From an uncultured Bacteroidota bacterium (GTDB taxonomy: Bacteria > Bacteroidota > Bacteroidia > Bacteroidales > P3): a stretch of DNA of 64,000 nt. A program made the position numbers and the translations under genes. The stretch covers positions 124,001-188,000 of the forward strand of contig CACYJU010000006.1 in assembly GCA_902774845.1 (NCBI GenBank). Reading direction: 5' to 3'. Numbering within the stretch: the first letter of the stretch is position 1; the number at the start of each line of letters is the position of its first letter. The notes beneath the pieces were generated by a model. The model did not search any database. It was not told the origin of the DNA and saw only the letters and a program-made list of their open reading frames with translations. Positions 52,796 through 61,503 of the stretch are shown one piece after another.

Positions 52796-53716
52796 TTACT
52801 TCGTGTTAAATCCTTGCAGTTTCACTACATTCGCGGGGCTCACCTCTTTTATCACCAGATAGACCTCTTTCTGCTCCTCGGGGGGTGCTGGTGTGAATAT
52901 GGAAACGATCTCGGATATCTTCGCGTCGAAGAAGGCCTGCACCGAAAGCAGATTGGTGCGCACCTTGTGCACCTGCTGTATGTACTTCAGTGCCTGGATG
53001 ATATTCTGACGCGCCTGCTGCTGGTCTTTGGTCATCATATCGAGGCCCAGGCGGTTGTAGTAGTAATAGGCGAGCCTCAGGTTTGCGTAAGCCGAGTTGG
53101 TGTGGTTCTCCATAAACCAGTAGCGTGCTTTCTGGCTCTCCGACGAGCGCCACCCTTTGTAGCCAGAGTTGGAGGCCGTCTGGCATATCGTCTGCGCCAC
53201 CTCGTAGAAGGGCGTCCCTCCCATCTCGCCAAACGAGTCGAAATAGAGCCCCAGCATGATGTACATATAGTAGCCGAGAGCCGACGAGAGGTTGGAATAG
53301 AAGGTGTTGATGTCGAAGTCAAGCGGCTGCCCCTCGGTGTAGGAGAACATGAAGTCGTTGTTCTCGATGTAGTTGAACAATCCGGTGGTGTAGTTCGAGT
53401 TATACACCGGGCGTTTCAGCTGAATCGAAAGCTGTCCTTTGAAGTCGGTGGCGGATGTGCGCTCCGAGAGGATGATGCTTATGCCGCACTCGATCATCTC
53501 GTTGCTCTGCACCTCGAGGTTGGTCAGCTTGCGAGAGTTGACGAAGTCCTCGATGGCCTGCTTCATGTTGTCAAACACCTTCTTGTCGTCCGAGGCATAG
53601 CCCTGCGTTGTGGTGAGCAGCTTCTGGTAGTTCACCGACACCGCACAGCGGAACTCCTGTGCCGTCGCCGACCCCAGAAGCATCAACAACCCGATTATGA
53701 CTATAGCCCGTTTCAC
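52796..53716 (-). CDS. DUF4835 / PorD-like type IX secretion accessory protein
   Basis: The 306-aa exported protein has a signal peptide ending GSATAQ. EFRCAVSVNYQKL is followed by FDNMKQAIEDFVNSRKLTN, a central PLDFDINTFYSNLSSALGYYMYIMLGLYFDSFGEMGG-type block (conserved in the family) and a helical end. These are the hallmarks of DUF4835, which is annotated as PorD in type IX secretion organisms. I use the name by recollection and with caution. It lies 38 bp after the TPR gene. Together with the T9SS-like domain at 33533 it suggests a type IX system in this organism. Confidence 0.85.
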   Translation of the reverse strand: MKRAIVIIGLLMLLGSATAQEFRCAVSVNYQKLLTTTQGYASDDKKVFDNMKQAIEDFVNSRKLTNLEVQSNEMIECGISIILSERTSATDFKGQLSIQLKRPVYNSNYTTGLFNYIENNDFMFSYTEGQPLDFDINTFYSNLSSALGYYMYIMLGLYFDSFGEMGGTPFYEVAQTICQTASNSGYKGWRSSESQKARYWFMENHTNSAYANLRLAYYYYNRLGLDMMTKDQQQARQNIIQALKYIQQVHKVRTNLLSVQAFFDAKISEIVSIFTPAPPEEQKEVYLVIKEVSPANVVKLQGFNTK

Positions 53717-53754
53717 TTATGGTTTATGTTGATATGTTTTCCGACTGCTGACCG

Positions 53755-55614
53755 CTATCTTGCAATATTCTTTGCTCTGTATTCTGCGGCGTCCTGCATC
53801 TTGCCCTGAGCCTCGAAGGAGAGGGCAATCTTCTCGTGCAGGTCGGTGCGAGAGGGGTCGTATTTCATAACCTCCTCGTAGCATTTGCGCTCCTCTTTGT
53901 AGTCGCCCTTGGCGCGGCAAGCCTCACCCATAGCCTCATAGGCCTTGATGATGGTCGCCTTGATGTTTGCGTCGTCGCTGTCCACCTTGAATGCCTTCTC
54001 GCAGGTCTTGATAGCGTCTTTATGTTTGCCGAGGGCTATCTGGTCAATGGCCTGTTTGTTGTAAAGCGTGATGAGGCCGCTGCGGGCGTCGGCGTTGTCC
54101 GGGTCGTATTTGCGTATTTTCTCGTAGCTGTCAACGGCCTTGTCGTATTTCAACTCGGCGATGCTTGCCTCGGCTTTCTTGAGATAGCAGTCGGTGGTAC
54201 CCTTGCGCGCTTCCGCGTTGTTCACATCAAGCTTCAGAACCTCGTCGTAGGCCTTGATGGCGTCGTCGTATTTCAGCATGGTGAAGTGACCCATTGCAAT
54301 CTTGAGGTAGCTGTTGATGATACCCTTGCGTGCCGTCTGGTTGTTCTGGTCGGTCTTGAGGGCAGTCTTGTAGGCATCGATGGCCTTGTTGTACTCGGTA
54401 GAGGCAAACATCGCCTCGCCCTTGGAGTTGTAGGCCTTCACGATGCCGTCGAAGGCGTGGCGGTTGGCGGGGTCAACCTTGGTGGCTTTCTCGTATGACT
54501 TTGCGGCATCGTCGAACTTGCCTTCCGCAAGGCGAGCCTCGGCGTCAGCAATATAGACGCGGGTGATGCCACCGATGGCGTGAGCGTTCTTGGGGTCGTA
54601 CTTCAGCACGTTCTCGTAGGCGCTGACGGCACCTTTCACGTCGCCCGTTGCAGCCTTGCTGTCGCCCATCTGCATGTAGGCGTCGCCAATGCCGCGCTGG
54701 GCCTCGGTGTTGTTGGCGTCGCGCTTCAGGGCTTTCTCGTAAGCGTTGACAGCGCCTTTGAAGTCGTTCTGGCTGACGAGCGACTTACCCCAGCGGTTAT
54801 AGGTGTCGGTTATGGCACGCGGAGCCGCGCTGTTGCCGCCGTCAACCGAGAGAGCTTTCTCGTATGAGGAGATGGCATCCTTGTATTTTCCCTGGCTGGC
54901 GAGGTCGTCGCCCATCCTCACGTGGCACTCCGAAATAGCCGGAGTGGCGGTGGTGTTTGACGGATCGACCTTCAACAGCTGCTCGTATGCCGAGATGGCG
55001 TCCTTGTAGCTGCCTGCGGCGGCGTAACCCTCGGCCATCAGCTTGTAGGCGTTGCACACCGACGGACGCGCGTTGGCGTTGGCGGGGTCCATCTTCATCA
55101 CTTCGTTGTAGGAGCTGATGGCGTCCTTGAATTTCTTCTGCGACACCTGGTCGTCGCCTATAGCCATCGTGAGGGCTATGACCTTCTGCTTTGCCTCGGG
55201 GTGCATCGGGTTAATCTTCAATATCTTGTTGTAGCAGTCCTTGGCGTCCTGTTTCTTGGTTTGAGCCTCATACAGCTCGCCCATGGCGGTCAGCGCGTCA
55301 ATCGACTTGCCGTCGATGCCCACAGCCTTCTTGGCAGCCTTCTCGGCCTCCTTGAAGTTGCCCAGCTCCTTGTAAGAGCGGCAAAGGCCTATCTGTGCCG
55401 CGATGTCTTTCTTGTCCATAGCGGCGGCACGCTCAAAATGTTTCTGAGCCACAGCCGCGTTGCCGGCCGAAAGGAACTCGTTGCCCTTGTCGTTATACTC
55501 CTTCGGGGTGGCATAGGACCCGATTTCCTGCGCCATCGAGAGTGCCGGAAGGGTCATAACTGCACAAAAAGCAACCGCAGTTGCCAAGCGTTTGAATGTG
55601 TGTCGTATTGTCAT
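53755..55614 (-). CDS. exported protein of about 15 TPR units
   Basis: The protein is 619 aa with a signal peptide ending ALSMAQ. The rest is a nearly continuous tandem of 34-35-residue TPR units (AISSYEKALSVDGGNSAAPRAI, AVNAYEKALKRDANNTEAQRGI, AIKAYDEVLKLDVNNAEARKG). Consecutive units are very similar, which implies recent internal duplication. It is probably a periplasmic scaffold. It is first in the minus-strand group with the PorD-like, aminotransferase and secA genes. Confidence 0.85.
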   Translation of the reverse strand: MTIRHTFKRLATAVAFCAVMTLPALSMAQEIGSYATPKEYNDKGNEFLSAGNAAVAQKHFERAAAMDKKDIAAQIGLCRSYKELGNFKEAEKAAKKAVGIDGKSIDALTAMGELYEAQTKKQDAKDCYNKILKINPMHPEAKQKVIALTMAIGDDQVSQKKFKDAISSYNEVMKMDPANANARPSVCNAYKLMAEGYAAAGSYKDAISAYEQLLKVDPSNTTATPAISECHVRMGDDLASQGKYKDAISSYEKALSVDGGNSAAPRAITDTYNRWGKSLVSQNDFKGAVNAYEKALKRDANNTEAQRGIGDAYMQMGDSKAATGDVKGAVSAYENVLKYDPKNAHAIGGITRVYIADAEARLAEGKFDDAAKSYEKATKVDPANRHAFDGIVKAYNSKGEAMFASTEYNKAIDAYKTALKTDQNNQTARKGIINSYLKIAMGHFTMLKYDDAIKAYDEVLKLDVNNAEARKGTTDCYLKKAEASIAELKYDKAVDSYEKIRKYDPDNADARSGLITLYNKQAIDQIALGKHKDAIKTCEKAFKVDSDDANIKATIIKAYEAMGEACRAKGDYKEERKCYEEVMKYDPSRTDLHEKIALSFEAQGKMQDAAEYRAKNIAR

Positions 55615-56105
55615 AGTGATAGTTTTATTGTTTTTGCATTATTAAAAAAGTATGCAAATATACGAATTATTTTTAGTTTTGTTATCCTATTTTAAAAATA
55701 TAAGTAACTTTTTTTTCTCATCCCATACAATAATTCTCCTTTTCTGCGTACTTAATAGCACAACCCATCCAACATGAATACTACTGTTCATACCTCCCAA
55801 GTTTATACTATTTATAAACACCTCTCATTCAGTAGTAAATAATCTTTCACCTTCGTTTCTTCTCCGTATCAACTACGTATTTCATACGTATCACTTATGT
55901 TTTACCTACCACTTACATAGCCGATTCCTCCCACTTTTCTTCCCCTCATCTTTCTTCTTACCTCTTCCATCTTACTTCTCACCTCAAACCATCCCAAACC
56001 CCTCTCCCACTCGCCTTTATGCAGGGTATTGATAAGGTGTTGATAAAACTCTTGACCATTTCCGTTTTTTTTTTCGTATTTTTGCATCGATAAATCAACA
56101 CCATC
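55615..56105. other. 491-bp divergent spacer
   Basis: I see no gene here. A -7-type box TATATTTG for the TPR gene lies on the minus strand at 55655-55662. CTT/CCA-rich degenerate words occupy 55915-56010. The right end (56034-56087) is a promoter block duplicated upstream of gyrB. Confidence 0.7.
56034..56087 (+). promoter_or_regulatory. promoter block copy 1 (FISUMP gene), T10 spacer
   Basis: AAGGTGTTGATAAAAC, then CTTG (TTG at 56052-56054), TTCCG, ten T residues, CG, TATTTTTG (56077-56084). The spacer between the boxes is 22 nt because of the T10 run. Copy 2 before gyrB has T8 and a 20-nt spacer. Confidence 0.8.
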
Positions 56106-58445
56106 ATGAAACATATCCTTTCCCTCTCCGTTGCCCTTCTGATCGCGTGCGTAGCCTTCGCACAAAACATAACCGACTTCTACCGTCCAGGCGGATTCGA
56201 CTATAACGGAGCCTCCATAAAGACCTTCTCGGTGTCGGACAACGATGCGGTGCAGTTCTCGCGCGGCAACCTGCAGTATAACCCTGCGCTGGACAAGTGG
56301 CGTTTCGCGTTGAGACAGTATGACTACGCATGCGGCGACAACGCCAATATAGCTGAGGGCTACGACGGCTGGATTGACCTCTTCGGTTGGGGAACTTCCG
56401 GATGGAACAGCGGTGCGAACGCCTATCAGCCGTGGGCGACGAGCACGACCGTTGGGGACTATTATCCAGGCGGCAGCGAGAACCACAACCTAACGGGTGA
56501 ATACGCCAATGCCGACTGGGGAATATACAACAAGATTGAGAACGGCGGAAAAAGCAAGGGTATGTGGCGGACACTGACCAATGGAGAATGGATATACCTC
56601 AAAGGCGACAACGCAAAACGCAGCGGCAAGTGGGCGTTGGCGACTATCGCCGGCATACACAAGGGTTTACTACTATTGCCCGATGAGTGGACATTGCCGT
56701 CGGGATGCAGCTATACTGCTGGTGCCGCAAATAGATGGGAAACCAACAGATACAGCTACGCCGAATGGGAGAAGATGCAGGCAGCAGGAGCTGTTTTTAT
56801 GCCAGCAGCAGGCCAGCGTTACGAGCAATCAATAACTGGAACAAACGAGTGGGGCGCATATTGGATAAACACAACCAATGCGAGTACACCTACCGCTTAT
56901 GTCTTGAATATAGAAGAATCAGGCGTAGGAAATACAACCCGACCAGTGGTTGGAGGTTTGTCCGTCCGTCTCGTACGTCGAGTTCAGCCGCCTTTGGTGC
57001 AGAAGGGATGGGTCGATATGGGGTTGCCGAGTGGGACGATGTGGTATTCGTGTAATATAGGAACCACGAAGCCTCAGGGTTATGGTGCTTATTTTGCTTG
57101 GGGCGAGACGAAACCGAAAGCGGATTACAGTTGGGACACCTATGCCTACGGAACGTCACAAAATGGGTTTACAAAATACTGCCCAGTTGCCGGCTATGGG
57201 CTTGACGGATTCACAGACAACCTTACCATACTTGAGCCCAGTGACGATGTGGCTCGATCGGCGATAGGTGGTGATGCCCGAATTCCAACCAAAACAGAAT
57301 GGCAGGAGCTGATAGACAATTGCTATGGCGAATGGACTACTTATAAAGGTGTGAAAGGTTATATGTTTACCAGTAACTCTAATGGCAATAGGTTGTTCTT
57401 GCCGGGTACGGGCTACATGGATGGTACGAGTAACTACAACGAATCGGATGAAGGCGACGGATACTATTGGTCGAGTTCACTTGATGCCAATAATCCATAC
57501 GGTGCTTGGTTAGCTAATGTGTATCCAGGCAGAGCAGCGGTTCCTGGAACCTATAATCGCTCTGGGGGACTCTCTATCCGCCCGGTGAGAGGTGGTGTGG
57601 ATCCATATCAGGAGACGACTTTGGCTAATGCCTTTGACGAGAACGGCGCTTCGATAAAAACCTTCACGGTGGCGGAAGGACGTACGGTACACTTCTCGAA
57701 GGGCAACCTGTGGTATAACGCCGCCGCAAACTTGTGGCGTTTTGCGCCTGAACAGTATGAATATATCGGTGAGGCCAACAGCAATATCTCAGAAACATAC
57801 GGCGATTATATAGACCTCTTCGGCTGGGGCACCAGCGGCTGGAACAGCGGAGCAAATGAGTATCAACCTTGGGCAACGAGCACAACGGCAACTGATTATT
57901 ATCCTGGTGGCAGCTATGAGAACAACTTGACGGGTGAGTATGCCAACGCTGACTGGGGTGTGTATAATGCCATAAGCAACGGTGGTAACGCTGCGGGGAT
58001 GTGGCGTACGCTGACTAAGGACGAGTGGGAATATTTGATAAATACGAGAAGTGCCTCGACCGTTGGTGTTTATGACAATGCAAGGTATGCGATGGCGACT
58101 GTAAACAATGTAACTGGCGTAATAATACTTCCTGACAGCTTTACTATGCCTGCTGGAGTGACTGCGTTGGATAAGGTTAATGTGTCGGAAACCGTTTTTT
58201 CAGCCAATGTATATAATACAGTTGATTGGGCAAAGTTAGAGTCGGCTGGTGCGATATTCCTCCCTGCTGCGGGATACCGCCACGCTACAGCGGTGGCGAG
58301 CGTAGGTATTAACGGAACCTATTGGTCAAGTACATACAACAGTACGACCGACACGTACGGTTTTAGCTTCTATGAAGGGGGCATCGCTGTGTACAACGAC
58401 CTCACCCGTGGCTACGGGTTCTCCGTCCGTCTCGTTAAGGATTAA
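56106..58445 (+). CDS. secreted FISUMP-domain protein with duplicated flanking domains
   Basis: The protein is 779 aa with a signal peptide ending VAFAQ. The domain order is A-B-A'. A (about 25-295) and A' (about 510-779) share NGASIKTF, FSRGNLQYN / FSKGNLWYN, DLFGWGTSGWNSGAN, YQPWATSTT, YYPGG, NLTGEYANADWG and MWRTLT. B (about 300-500) is a FISUMP domain (WVDMGLPSGTMWYSCNIG, GAYFAWGETKPK, DDVARSAIGGDARIPTKTEWQEL). These lectin-like folds decorate surface or secreted proteins of gut Bacteroidota. The gene is bracketed by two copies of one promoter block. Confidence 0.85.
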   Translation: MKHILSLSVALLIACVAFAQNITDFYRPGGFDYNGASIKTFSVSDNDAVQFSRGNLQYNPALDKWRFALRQYDYACGDNANIAEGYDGWIDLFGWGTSGWNSGANAYQPWATSTTVGDYYPGGSENHNLTGEYANADWGIYNKIENGGKSKGMWRTLTNGEWIYLKGDNAKRSGKWALATIAGIHKGLLLLPDEWTLPSGCSYTAGAANRWETNRYSYAEWEKMQAAGAVFMPAAGQRYEQSITGTNEWGAYWINTTNASTPTAYVLNIEESGVGNTTRPVVGGLSVRLVRRVQPPLVQKGWVDMGLPSGTMWYSCNIGTTKPQGYGAYFAWGETKPKADYSWDTYAYGTSQNGFTKYCPVAGYGLDGFTDNLTILEPSDDVARSAIGGDARIPTKTEWQELIDNCYGEWTTYKGVKGYMFTSNSNGNRLFLPGTGYMDGTSNYNESDEGDGYYWSSSLDANNPYGAWLANVYPGRAAVPGTYNRSGGLSIRPVRGGVDPYQETTLANAFDENGASIKTFTVAEGRTVHFSKGNLWYNAAANLWRFAPEQYEYIGEANSNISETYGDYIDLFGWGTSGWNSGANEYQPWATSTTATDYYPGGSYENNLTGEYANADWGVYNAISNGGNAAGMWRTLTKDEWEYLINTRSASTVGVYDNARYAMATVNNVTGVIILPDSFTMPAGVTALDKVNVSETVFSANVYNTVDWAKLESAGAIFLPAAGYRHATAVASVGINGTYWSSTYNSTTDTYGFSFYEGGIAVYNDLTRGYGFSVRLVKD

Positions 58446-58539
58446 ACCATCCTCCCTCAGCGCCCTCAGTACAAACCACTTACACAACCACATTCCCGAA
58501 CAACAACCCTCTTCCACAAGGGCGCGTTCGGCAGTTAAC

Positions 58540-58591
58540 AAGGTGTTGATAAAACTCTTGAACACTTCCGTTTTTTTTCGTATCTTTGCAT
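58540..58591 (+). promoter_or_regulatory. promoter block copy 2 (gyrB), T8 spacer
   Basis: Nearly identical to 56034-56087: TTG (58558-58560), a 20-nt spacer including T8, TATCTTTG (58581-58588). It is 40 bp before the gyrB ATG. Confidence 0.85.
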
Positions 58592-58631
58592 TCTATTTCT
58601 AAAGAATTTAATATAAAAAGACATACTGAAA

Positions 58632-60587
58632 ATGAGCGAAGAAATCAAAAAACAAGAAGACTACAGCGCAAGTAACATTACCGTTCTTGAGGGATTGGAG
58701 GCCGTACGCGTACGCCCGGCCATGTACATCGGCGACGTCAACTTCCGTGGCATGCACCATCTCGTCTATGAGGTGGTTGACAACTCCATCGACGAGGCCC
58801 TCGCCGGCTTCTGCACCAAAATCAACGTCACCATCGAGGAGGACAACTCCATAACCGTCGAGGACAACGGTCGCGGCATCCCCGTCGATATGCACGAGAA
58901 AGAGCACCGCTCGGCGCTCGAGGTCGTCATGACCGTGCTGCACGCCGGCGGCAAGTTCGACAAGGGCAGCTACAAGGTCTCCGGCGGCTTGCACGGCGTC
59001 GGCGTGAGCTGCGTAAACGCGCTCTCCGACCACATGACCGTACAGGTGTTCCGCGACGGCAAGGTCTATCAGCAGGAGTACTCGAAAGGTCTCCCGCTCT
59101 ATGCCGTCAAGGAAATCGGCACCACCGACAAGCGCGGCACCAAGGTCCACTTCCACCCCGACCCATCGATATTCACCGTATCAGAATACGACTACTCGAC
59201 CCTCTCCAACCGTCTGCGCGAACTCGCCTACCTCAACAAGGGCATCGAGCTGAACATCGAGGACAAGCGTCCGCTCGACGACGGCACCTTCCAGAAAGAC
59301 CGCTTCTTCTCGGAGAACGGCCTCAAGGACTTCCTCCACTACCTCGACGCCAACCGCCAGAGCATCATGCCTGAACCCATCTACATCGAAGGCGAGAAGC
59401 AGGGCATACCCATCGAGATAGCCCTCCAGTACAACACCTCGTTCGCCGAGAACCTCCACTCCTACGTCAACAACATCAACACCCACGAGGGCGGCACCCA
59501 CCTCACCGGATTCCGCAGCGGCCTCACCCGCACCCTCAAGACCTACGCCGAGAACAACAAACTACTCATAAGCAGCCGCAAGAAGAACGAAGTCATCGAG
59601 GTCTCGCCCGAAGACTTCCGTCAGGGCCTCACCGCCGTCATCTCGGTCAAGGTGGCCGAACCCCAGTTCGAAGGCCAGACAAAGACCAAGCTCGGCAACA
59701 CCGAGGTGCGCGGAGCCGTAGATAAGGCCGTCAGCGAGATGCTCGAAGCCTACCTCGAAGAACATCCCGAAGAGGCGAAGAACATCGTGCGCAAGATAGT
59801 CGTCGCCGCCGAAGCCCGCATAGCCGCCTTCAAGGCCAGCGAGAGCGTGAAACGCAGCACCGCCTTCAGCACTCAGGGACTTCCCGGCAAGCTGGCCGAC
59901 TGCCAGAGCAACGACCCGTCGGAGTGCGAGATATACTTCGTCGAGGGTGACTCCGCAGGCGGATCGGCACAAACCGGACGCGACCGCAGGTTCCAAGCCA
60001 TCCTGCCGCTCAAAGGTAAGATTCTCAACGTCGAGAAAGCCAGCGTCGACCGCGCTTTCGACAGCGAGGAGATACGCAACATCTACACCGCCCTCGGCGT
60101 CCACAAAGGAACAGCCGAAGACCCCAAGGCGCTCAACACCGAGAAGCTCCGCTACCACAAGATAATCATCATGACCGATGCCGATGTCGATGGAGCACAC
60201 ATCGACACCCTCATGCTCACCTTCTTCTTCCGCTATATGCCCGAGCTTATCGAGAACGGCTACGTCTATCTCGCCACCCCGCCCCTCTACCTCGTCAAGA
60301 AAGGCAACCGCAACATCTACTGCTGGACAGAGGAAGACCGCATCAAGGCACTCGAGGAAGTGGGCGACAAGGGCATCCACGTGCAGCGCTACAAAGGTCT
60401 CGGTGAGATGAACCCCGACCAACTTTGGGAGACCACCATGAACCCCGCCAACCGTCAGCTGCGCCAGGTGACCATCGACAACGCCGCCTCGGCCGACTAC
60501 ATCTTCTCGATGCTCATGGGCGACGACGTTCCCCCAAGAAGAGAATTCATCGAAAAGAACGCCACCTACGCCAACATCGACGCATAA
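58632..60587 (+). CDS. gyrB: DNA gyrase subunit B
   Basis: The 651-aa ATPase subunit of gyrase introduces negative supercoils with GyrA. The GHKL fold has VRPAMYIGD, EVVDNSIDEALAG, VEDNGRGIPVD and KVSGGLHGVGVSCVNALS. Toprim has EIYFVEGDSAGGSAQTGRDRR and MTDADVDGAHI. The C-terminal QRYKGLGEMNPDQLW is the gyrase tail. Its length is normal for Gram-negative GyrB without the E. coli insertion. GyrA is not in the window. Confidence 0.96.
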   Translation: MSEEIKKQEDYSASNITVLEGLEAVRVRPAMYIGDVNFRGMHHLVYEVVDNSIDEALAGFCTKINVTIEEDNSITVEDNGRGIPVDMHEKEHRSALEVVMTVLHAGGKFDKGSYKVSGGLHGVGVSCVNALSDHMTVQVFRDGKVYQQEYSKGLPLYAVKEIGTTDKRGTKVHFHPDPSIFTVSEYDYSTLSNRLRELAYLNKGIELNIEDKRPLDDGTFQKDRFFSENGLKDFLHYLDANRQSIMPEPIYIEGEKQGIPIEIALQYNTSFAENLHSYVNNINTHEGGTHLTGFRSGLTRTLKTYAENNKLLISSRKKNEVIEVSPEDFRQGLTAVISVKVAEPQFEGQTKTKLGNTEVRGAVDKAVSEMLEAYLEEHPEEAKNIVRKIVVAAEARIAAFKASESVKRSTAFSTQGLPGKLADCQSNDPSECEIYFVEGDSAGGSAQTGRDRRFQAILPLKGKILNVEKASVDRAFDSEEIRNIYTALGVHKGTAEDPKALNTEKLRYHKIIIMTDADVDGAHIDTLMLTFFFRYMPELIENGYVYLATPPLYLVKKGNRNIYCWTEEDRIKALEEVGDKGIHVQRYKGLGEMNPDQLWETTMNPANRQLRQVTIDNAASADYIFSMLMGDDVPPRREFIEKNATYANIDA

Positions 60588-60601
60588 CAATCAACCCCAA
60601 C

Positions 60602-60646
60602 GTCCGACAAGTCCGACAAGTCCGACAAGTCCGACCCGTCCGACAA
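60602..60646 (+). repeat. 9-bp word array in the gyrB-pepE spacer (5 units)
   Basis: GTCCGACAA x3, GTCCGACCC and GTCCGACAA are contiguous. The same word is translated inside topB (12218-12253 and 12860-12904). Confidence 0.92.
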
Positions 60647-60668
60647 ACCCGAAAAAAACACAACCATA

Positions 60669-61418
60669 ATGGATAAACGCAACCTTCTTCTTATCAGCAA
60701 CTCCACCATGCGGGGTGAGGCTTACCTCGGTTGGTGCAAAGACATGATCGCCGACTTCTGTCGCCGTCATAATGTGAAACGCGTACTCTTCGTCCCCTAC
60801 GCCGGCGTGTCGCTGGCTGAGGGCGGATTGACCAAATCATACGACGCCTACGAGCGCAAAGTCGCCGCCGTATATAAAGAGTTCGGCGTGAAGCTGACTT
60901 CAGTACACCACAAGGCGTTGCCCGTCAACGCCGTTTACGATACCGACTGCGTGGCCGTGGGTGGCGGCAACACCTTCCACCTCGTGAAGGAGCTGCAGCG
61001 CACAGGCCTCATGCAGGCCATACGCCAGCGCGCCTTCGACGGCATGCCCTATATGGGTTGGAGCGCCGGAAGCAACGTGGCCGGCCCCACCCTCTGCACC
61101 ACCAACGACATGCCGATAGTCATGCCGGCATCGTTCGACTGCATGGGCATCGTACCCTTCCAGATCAACCCCCACTACACCGATTTCTTCGACCCGAAGC
61201 ACGGCGGCGAAACCCGCGACGACCGCCTGAAGGAGTACATCATGGTGAACCCCAAAGCCACCGTCGCCGCCATCCGCGAGGCAACGGCCCTGCTCCTCGA
61301 AGAGGGTAACCTCTCTCTTATCGGCAAGCCCAACAAGATGAAGGTGTTCAAAACCAAGATGGAGAACACCAAGGAATATGGCCTCAAAGACAACCTCAAC
61401 TTCCTGCTGAAAGCGTGA
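60669..61418 (+). CDS. pepE: alpha-aspartyl dipeptidase (peptidase E, S51)
   Basis: The 249-aa cytoplasmic serine peptidase cleaves Asp-Xaa dipeptides. LLLISNSTMRGEAYL is the usual start, VAVGGGNTFHLVKELQ the conserved glycine loop, and GWSAGSNVAGPT the nucleophile elbow with the catalytic serine. QINPHYTDF is followed by the region of the catalytic His/Glu. It follows gyrB by 81 bp and ends directly at a repeated leader. Confidence 0.93.
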   Translation: MDKRNLLLISNSTMRGEAYLGWCKDMIADFCRRHNVKRVLFVPYAGVSLAEGGLTKSYDAYERKVAAVYKEFGVKLTSVHHKALPVNAVYDTDCVAVGGGNTFHLVKELQRTGLMQAIRQRAFDGMPYMGWSAGSNVAGPTLCTTNDMPIVMPASFDCMGIVPFQINPHYTDFFDPKHGGETRDDRLKEYIMVNPKATVAAIREATALLLEEGNLSLIGKPNKMKVFKTKMENTKEYGLKDNLNFLLKA

Positions 61419-61497
61419 GTGCGTGCCCGCACAGGGCAATAATCAGATTGTTTCATATCACAATCAGAAAAAAACATTTGTCTAATCACTAATCACC
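61419..61497 (+). repeat. 78-bp repeated leader, copy B (includes hairpin repeat at 61419-61437)
   Basis: Starts one base after the pepE stop with the 19-bp hairpin repeat, then AATAATCAGATTGTTTCA, an A-rich CATTTGTC stretch and TCACTAATCACC just before the DUF805 ATG. It is near-identical to copy A (52794 down to 52717). Confidence 0.9.
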
Positions 61498-61503
61498 AAA
61501 GTC

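Noticed and set aside
56034..58591. DnaA-box-like TGTTGATAA near gyrB as a replication origin
   Set aside because: Only isolated near-matches within a duplicated promoter block. No dnaA, no box cluster and no AT-rich unwinding element.
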